Shown here in pieces: positions 24,806 to 32,918 of a DNA stretch of 32,918 bases. The notes under the pieces are model-generated. The model did no database searches, had not been told where the DNA came from, and was given only the letters and a program-made list of their open reading frames with translations. How positions within the stretch are numbered: the first letter of the stretch is position 1; each line of letters starts with the position of its first letter. The translations under genes were made by a program, and so were the position numbers. The DNA comes from an uncultured Candidatus Berkelbacteria bacterium (GTDB lineage Bacteria; Patescibacteriota; UBA1384; XYA2-FULL-43-10; CAINNR01), in contig CAINNR010000020.1 in NCBI GenBank assembly GCA_903851235.1, forward strand, positions 1 to 32,918, written 5' to 3'.

Positions 24806-25249
24806 TTAGGAATTTGGAAAGTCGCAGTGATAGTAATCTGTGCTAACATCTGTTACACAATTCCAGCCGTAATGCTTCAAAAGGTTAATCGTTTCTGTAT
24901 TCGATTTGTAGATTTTAATTCCCTGACCGTTTGAAGTTTCTTCCACCGTACCGTAAATGATTTTGGCTTTTACCATTGCGATTATGGTTTCCTTCGGGTG
25001 TTTGAGCAACAACCTTTTATTTAGCAGCCAACCGGCGGCGGTTGGGTTAACTGCTACCAGTTCCATAAGCAATTCATCAGTGGAATTGTGATCCCAGTCA
25101 CCTTCTGCCCATTTCACTTTATTTCCTTCGCGCCAGGCAAGATATAAATACATGTGATGACCGATACCGGAGACCACTCCAAGTTCATATCCATTGTCCT
25201 GGAAAACAACATAACGGAAATCACATCTGTCGGCGAGCAAACTCAACAT
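24806..25249 (-). CDS. Array B gene 6: hypothetical protein
   Basis: VAVNPTAAGWLLNKRLLLKHPKETIIAMVKAKIIYG; SD ggaggt. Confidence 0.8.
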   Translation of the reverse strand: MLSLLADRCDFRYVVFQDNGYELGVVSGIGHHMYLYLAWREGNKVKWAEGDWDHNSTDELLMELVAVNPTAAGWLLNKRLLLKHPKETIIAMVKAKIIYGTVEETSNGQGIKIYKSNTETINLLKHYGWNCVTDVSTDYYHCDFPNS

Positions 25250-25284
25250 CGTATTCGACCTCCCTGGGTTTGATCAACGATGTG

Positions 25285-25313
25285 AGTATAGCAGATATAG
25301 CTTTGGTGGTCAA
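25285..25313 (-). promoter_or_regulatory. Sigma70-like promoter of array B gene 6
   Basis: TTGACC-N17-TATACT. Confidence 0.8.
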
Positions 25314-25446
25314 TAATTTAGTTGCAAGTAAATATTTGTGCCTAAAAATACTTAATATTTCACGACTGTGAGTACCCAAAGTATTTTTTGTGGCAAAGAA
25401 TAGCCGTCGGTCGAGGTTTGGGCTTTATTGTTATATAATAGTATGT

Positions 25447-27450
25447 ATGAAGAGAATTGAAGATATTCGACCGGTTAGGAAAATTAAAAGCATAATTGAA
25501 AATCCCGAACCGGTTTTGCCGGTCGAGGATTTTTTTACAGCTGAAATTCAGCCGGATATTGACCAAACATCAGATCAAAAACACTTAAACAAAAGACGAA
25601 TTTGGCCGTGGCTTTTTTTGTTTATCGTCATCATCAGTGTTACGTTTTTCTGCGGATTTGAACTTGTCAAAGCTAAAAGTATTATTGTCGACAATTTATA
25701 TGGAATGAATTCCGGCTTTTCCGCTTTGACCGACAGTTTGTCGAGTAAAGATCTTGCCGGCATCGGCGGCCAAGTTAAAACCCTAAACGCAAAAACCGCA
25801 GATTCGGTTTTAATCTTGCAATCGATCGGCCAGGATAATATTACACTAAGTTTGCTTTATCCTAAAGGCAAGTCATCAAAAATTACCAGCGAAATTGATG
25901 CCGTTCGTGGCGCGCATTTATTGACCAATTCATTCGATCAGGTGCTTAATTTTTCATCAGTTTCGGATTCTTCCGGCACGGATTACCTGTCGAAAATTAA
26001 TGGTTATCTCGGCAGTTTCAGTCAAATTCTCGGCGCTTCACCGAAAAAAATTAAGATGGCGAAATTTTACAGTCAGGAAGCACAGAATATAAATTCATCG
26101 CTTGATCCGAAATTATTTCCAACCTCGGAAGAAAAAACCATTAGCAGTTTGCAAAAGTTTTCGACGACATCAAACGATTTCTTCAACTATTTGACCAACA
26201 TCCCGGCGGATTTGTCATCGGCCTTGACAATTTCCGGTGGCAAAAAAAGCTATCTGATTTTGTTTTTGAATAACGCTGAGATTCGACCCGGTGGCGGTTT
26301 TATCGGTTCATTTGCCCGACTCGATTTGGAAAATGGCAAAGCGACGGCGTTGGATTTTGAGACTAACATTTACACTTTAGATCAAGCTTTTGTTAATGCC
26401 GGCAATGTTATTACGCCACCGGCGGGAATTTCCAGCATCACCAACGCTTGGACAATGCGCGACTCGAATGTTTATCCGGACTACGCCACAAGTTCAGAGA
26501 AAGTCGCTTGGTTCTATCAACAGGAGTCGGGAAAGCAAGTTGATGGTATTATCTCAATCGACACAACGCTTTTTCGCAATTTGCTCAAAGTTGTCGGCCC
26601 GATCGAGATGCCCCAGTACAATATGACAGTCACCGATGAAAACTTTTTGCAGAACGTTCAATATCAAGTTGAAATCGGCTACTACCAAAATCAAAATAAT
26701 TGGGCGCTGAACCAGCCGAAAAAGATTCTCGCCGATATGATGCCGAAATTTGTAGCGGCGATGACGAAAAACAGTCAGGTTGAATCAAAAGTTGGTAGTC
26801 AGATTATGAAAGCGATTTCTGAAAAGCACTTGATGGTATATTCGAATATGCCAAGTGTTGAAGATTTAATTGATGGCATTGATCTTTCGGGGAAGATTCA
26901 CGACGCCAGTGGCGATTATCTCTATTTATCTGACGCGAATATTGGCGGTGTTAAGAGCAGTTTAAATATTGCGGAAACGGTGAATCAAAATATTGAAATT
27001 GATAATTCCGGCACAGCGAAGGAAAGTTTGACGATTTTGCGAAAGCATAACGGCAGTTACGAGTGGCCGGATGGCGAGAACAGAAATCTTCTTCGGGTTT
27101 TACTTCCATTATCAAGCCGAATTGACCGACCAAAAGTAACTCCCGAGGTAGTTTCCGACAAAAGCTCAATTGCTTATTGGCAAAATACCAAGCCGGGTGA
27201 AACAACAAGTTCGGAAGTTGATTATCATCGCGACTTGGCTGTTAATTTGAATGCCAACAGTTTCGATTATCAAATAACAATACAGAAACAGCCGGGGATT
27301 GAAAGTTACGATTGGAATCTTTATTTAGTGTATCCAACTGGCTGGAAACCACAAAATGTAGAGGGGTATGATGCTACCAACCGACAAATCCATTTAAATC
27401 AGCAGATTTCAAAAGACTCGGTTTTCCGACTTCGATTTATGCGCGACTAG
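25447..27450 (+). CDS. DUF4012-family exported protein
   Basis: N-terminal TM; SYLILFLNNAEIRPGGGFIGSFARLDLENGK signature; PQYNMTVTDENF. Confidence 0.85.
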   Translation: MKRIEDIRPVRKIKSIIENPEPVLPVEDFFTAEIQPDIDQTSDQKHLNKRRIWPWLFLFIVIISVTFFCGFELVKAKSIIVDNLYGMNSGFSALTDSLSSKDLAGIGGQVKTLNAKTADSVLILQSIGQDNITLSLLYPKGKSSKITSEIDAVRGAHLLTNSFDQVLNFSSVSDSSGTDYLSKINGYLGSFSQILGASPKKIKMAKFYSQEAQNINSSLDPKLFPTSEEKTISSLQKFSTTSNDFFNYLTNIPADLSSALTISGGKKSYLILFLNNAEIRPGGGFIGSFARLDLENGKATALDFETNIYTLDQAFVNAGNVITPPAGISSITNAWTMRDSNVYPDYATSSEKVAWFYQQESGKQVDGIISIDTTLFRNLLKVVGPIEMPQYNMTVTDENFLQNVQYQVEIGYYQNQNNWALNQPKKILADMMPKFVAAMTKNSQVESKVGSQIMKAISEKHLMVYSNMPSVEDLIDGIDLSGKIHDASGDYLYLSDANIGGVKSSLNIAETVNQNIEIDNSGTAKESLTILRKHNGSYEWPDGENRNLLRVLLPLSSRIDRPKVTPEVVSDKSSIAYWQNTKPGETTSSEVDYHRDLAVNLNANSFDYQITIQKQPGIESYDWNLYLVYPTGWKPQNVEGYDATNRQIHLNQQISKDSVFRLRFMRD

Positions 27451-27536
27451 AGTGGTAAAACCGGCAATTATTTCATTGATTTATTGGTATATTTTGACTA
27501 TAATGATAGAGAAGGAATTAAGGAGGGCTTGGAATT

Positions 27537-29679
<2,143 letters not shown>

Positions 29680-29722
29680 TGATGGCTCAAAAGTCAAAAT
29701 TGTAATTAAAAACTAAAAAGTT

Positions 29723-32716
29723 ATGCCTGACGAAGAAAATACAACTGAATCAATAAAGGATATTGAAACTGAAGCAACAGCCGAAAACATCGAGCCGGAT
29801 TTTGTTGATACCAATATCGGTAAATTGGCCGATCGTGACCTGCGCCTTGAGATGGAGGAATCCTATCTCGATTATGCCATGAGCGTTATTGTTTCTCGCG
29901 CACTACCGGATGTTCGCGATGGTTTTAAGCCGGTTCATCGCCGGGTTCTTTACGCAATGTGGGATACCGGACTTCGGGCCGGCGTCAAATATCGAAAATG
30001 CGCCGCCGTTGTTGGTGAAGTAATGAAAAGTTATCATCCGCACGGTGACTCCGCAATTTACGACACACTGGTTCGCTTAGCGCAGGATTTTTCGATGCGC
30101 TATCCACTTGTTGATGGTCAAGGAAACTTTGGCTCTATGGATGGTGACAGTGCGGCGGCAATGCGCTACACCGAATCGCGAATGACACATTTGGCCGAAG
30201 AGATGTTAATTGACATTGACAAAAACACCGTTGATTTTACCGATAACTACGATGGCACAACCAAAGAGCCGACAGTTTTGCCGGCGCGAATTCCGCAGTT
30301 ACTGCTAAATGGCACCGACGGAATTGCTGTTGGCATGGCGACGAAAATTCCGCCACATAATCTGACCGAACTTTGTGACGGTGTCATTCACCTAATTGAT
30401 AATCCAGAAGCGTCGTCAGAAGATCTGACACAGTTTGTGAAGGGCCCGGATTTTCCAACCGGTGGCTTAATTTTTGACATTGAAGAAATTAAGCAGGCCT
30501 ACATTACCGGAAAAGGTAAAATTGTCATCCGTGCCAAAGCCGAAATAGAGGAAGCCAAACGTGGCTTTCGGATTATCATCACTGAAATCCCTTATCAAGT
30601 AAATAAATCGACTCTGATCCAAAAAATCGCCGAGCTGGTTAAGGATCACAAAATTGACGGCATCTCTGATTTGCGCGATGAATCTGATCGAAACGGTGTT
30701 CGCGTTGTTGTTGAGCTTAAAGCTAACTCTTACCCGAAAAAGATATTAAATCGCTTGTTTGAATTAACCCAACTCCAAACAGCGTTTCACGTAAATATGT
30801 TGGCACTAACGCCGTCAATGGAGCCACGAGTAATGAATTTGCACGCCGTGCTTGATTTTTTCATCAAACATCGCCAGGAAGTCATTGAACGTCGAACAAA
30901 ATTTGATTTGCAAAAGGCCAAAGATCGGGCACATATTTTGGAAGGCTTAATCATTGCGCTTGATTCAATTGACAAAATTATTGAAACAATTAAAAAATCC
31001 GCCAATCGTGAAGAAGCGGCAAGAAACTTAGTTGTCAATTTTGAGCTCTCCGAGGCACAGGCATCGGCAATCCTTGATATGCGGCTTTCCGCTCTGGCGG
31101 CGCTTGAACGGAAGAAAATTGAAGAGGAATATCAAGAAAAATTGAAACTGATTGCTTATCTGGAAGATTTACTGGCTCATCCGGAGAAGATTCTGTCGTT
31201 AATCAAAAAGGATTTAGAGGAGATCAAGGAAAAATATGGTGATGAGCGCCGAACGCAAATAATTCCAAACGGCTTAAATAAATTCTCAGCTGAAGACCTT
31301 ATTCCCGATGAACAGGTTATTATTACAATAACCAAAGGAAATTATGTCAAGCGCCAGCCGGTTGGCACCTACCGAAAACAAATTCGTGGCGGAAAGGGCA
31401 TCGTCGGGATTTCAACCAAAGAAGAGGACTCGGTTATTCATATGGTTTCGGCTTCGACTCATGACGATCTATTTATTTTTACCGATGCCGGCCGAATTTT
31501 CGCCAACAAAGTTTATGAATTGCCGGCGACATCGCGCCAATCCAAGGGCGTGCCAATTGTCAACATCATTCAATTGGCGCAAAACGAAAAGGTTACGGCA
31601 ATTTTGCCGCTAAAAAAGGATGAATCTATCAACGGTAAATTCTTTGTGATGACCACCGTTCGCGGCATTATTAAGAGAACACTGGTCGAGAAGTATCAAC
31701 ATATTCGAAAAACCGGAATTGCCGCCATCAAACTGGCCAAAGGCGATCAACTCAAATGGGTGGCGATGTCATCCGGTGACCACATTATCGCGCAAGTTTC
31801 AAATAAGGGTTTGGCGATTTGTTATAAAGAATCCGATGCCAGAACAATGGGTCGTAGCGCAGCTGGTGTAATTGGTATGAAGCTCAGGAGTGGTGATTGT
31901 GTTGTTGGAACGGCAACGATTCCTGGCGGTGAAAAATTCTTTTCGCCACAAGCCGGCTTCCCAGATTTGCTGACAGTTTTGGAAAACGGTTTTGGCAAAC
32001 GAACAATGATTAAAAATTTTCATATTCAAAATCGCGGCGGGATCGGTATTAAAGTTGCCAATTGCACCGAGCGAACTGGAAATCTGGTCGGGATGGAAGT
32101 TATCTATGATGATTTAGGTGATGTCCTTTTGGCATCCAAGAACGGACAGTTCATTCGTTTGGCGGTAAAAGCGATTAAAAGGCTTGGACGTGATACTCAG
32201 GGTGTAACGCTGATGAAAATGCACTCCGGGGATAAAGTTTCTTCTATGACCGTTGTCCGGCCGGAAGCTAAGGAAGACGAAACTGAGAATACAGAGTCGG
32301 AAATTGTGAATCAGGAAAAAATCGACAAGTCAAAGCAAGAAGTGAAGAGTAAAAAGCGAGAAGTAAAAAGCGAGAAGCAAGAAAAAAATTCCAAATCCGA
32401 TAATTTTGAAATTAAAGCTCAGAAAATAAAGAAACCGGAAGTGCCAACTGAGGTTATTAGGAAGAAAGCCACCACTGATAACGTGCCAGCCGAGTTTCAA
32501 GAACCACCGGTTGTGCTCGACGAGGAAGATATTGAGGAAAAAATTCCACACAATTCTCTTTTGGAGAAACCAGACGATGTAATGCCGACGATTCGCGCCT
32601 ATGATCCGAAGGTTGATTTGGAGATCAAAAAAACACTTGAGGACTCATCGGATGAAGAGCCTGAACAGCCGATTAACAGCAGTTCCAACGATGTCAATTG
32701 GTGGGGGAAACAGTAA
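29723..32716 (+). CDS. gyrA: DNA gyrase subunit A, with long low-complexity C-terminal tail
   Basis: YAMSVIVSRALPDVRDGFKPVHRRVLYAM; catalytic AMRYTESRM; GyrA-box-like QIRGGKG. Confidence 0.97.
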   Translation: MPDEENTTESIKDIETEATAENIEPDFVDTNIGKLADRDLRLEMEESYLDYAMSVIVSRALPDVRDGFKPVHRRVLYAMWDTGLRAGVKYRKCAAVVGEVMKSYHPHGDSAIYDTLVRLAQDFSMRYPLVDGQGNFGSMDGDSAAAMRYTESRMTHLAEEMLIDIDKNTVDFTDNYDGTTKEPTVLPARIPQLLLNGTDGIAVGMATKIPPHNLTELCDGVIHLIDNPEASSEDLTQFVKGPDFPTGGLIFDIEEIKQAYITGKGKIVIRAKAEIEEAKRGFRIIITEIPYQVNKSTLIQKIAELVKDHKIDGISDLRDESDRNGVRVVVELKANSYPKKILNRLFELTQLQTAFHVNMLALTPSMEPRVMNLHAVLDFFIKHRQEVIERRTKFDLQKAKDRAHILEGLIIALDSIDKIIETIKKSANREEAARNLVVNFELSEAQASAILDMRLSALAALERKKIEEEYQEKLKLIAYLEDLLAHPEKILSLIKKDLEEIKEKYGDERRTQIIPNGLNKFSAEDLIPDEQVIITITKGNYVKRQPVGTYRKQIRGGKGIVGISTKEEDSVIHMVSASTHDDLFIFTDAGRIFANKVYELPATSRQSKGVPIVNIIQLAQNEKVTAILPLKKDESINGKFFVMTTVRGIIKRTLVEKYQHIRKTGIAAIKLAKGDQLKWVAMSSGDHIIAQVSNKGLAICYKESDARTMGRSAAGVIGMKLRSGDCVVGTATIPGGEKFFSPQAGFPDLLTVLENGFGKRTMIKNFHIQNRGGIGIKVANCTERTGNLVGMEVIYDDLGDVLLASKNGQFIRLAVKAIKRLGRDTQGVTLMKMHSGDKVSSMTVVRPEAKEDETENTESEIVNQEKIDKSKQEVKSKKREVKSEKQEKNSKSDNFEIKAQKIKKPEVPTEVIRKKATTDNVPAEFQEPPVVLDEEDIEEKIPHNSLLEKPDDVMPTIRAYDPKVDLEIKKTLEDSSDEEPEQPINSSSNDVNWWGKQ

Positions 32717-32918
32717 ATTTCATTAGGACTGTGTTTTGGAATCAGGAAAATTCCAATTTGGATGATTTAACTTATCGTTTGCCAAGTCAGGTGTCCCAAA
32801 CTTCTGACTTTTTTGATTAAAGCGCTCTATAATCTCGGCCGAATCAGCAAAGGTTCTGGCATCTTGATTTCTATTTGGAATTTGAATATTGGAAATTGGA
32901 GTTAGTTTGGTTATTACC

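Noticed and set aside
25344-25388. Hairpin aaaaatactt..aagtattttt between divergent genes as an sRNA terminator
   Set aside because: AT-rich stem and no clear upstream promoter for an RNA; may be incidental.

Overview
This looks like a chromosomal segment from an uncultured, CPR/Patescibacteria-like bacterium. That is an inference from the mix of a DUF4012 protein, a DUF5679 zinc protein, a DnaQ/PolB-like exonuclease, gyrB-gyrA and many tiny hypothetical genes; TGA is used as a stop. Recognisable genes: SPFH/band-7-type lipoprotein, RRM RNA-binding protein, ABC exporter ATPase plus ABC-2 permease, nucleotidyltransferase-like protein, 3'-5' exonuclease, thioredoxin-fold protein, undecaprenyl-phosphate sugar transferase, GT4 glycosyltransferase, DUF4012 protein, gyrB and gyrA. 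The rest is small 'one promoter - one small ORF - one terminator' modules. The most notable signal is two tandem minus-strand arrays of such modules. Array A (about 15.6-18.45 kb) has nearly identical terminator+promoter junctions (GCCAGC..GCTGGC hairpin, T tract, TGTGGTATATTCT) between paralogous small membrane proteins and 'IIPGEEIIFKSD' proteins. Array B (about 21.1-25.3 kb) has every minus-strand gene followed by a hairpin with the same stem (GCACACGC..GCGTGTGC) and variable loop. The arrays flank a two-gene polysaccharide locus. Other leads: a perfect 18-bp inverted repeat centred on a -10 box, a candidate sRNA with a 40-bp palindrome, a thioredoxin-like protein lacking both catalytic cysteines, a dispersed-repeat insertion inside an exonuclease ORF, and several micro-ORFs missed by the 60-aa ORF threshold. 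No database search was run; family calls come from motif recognition.
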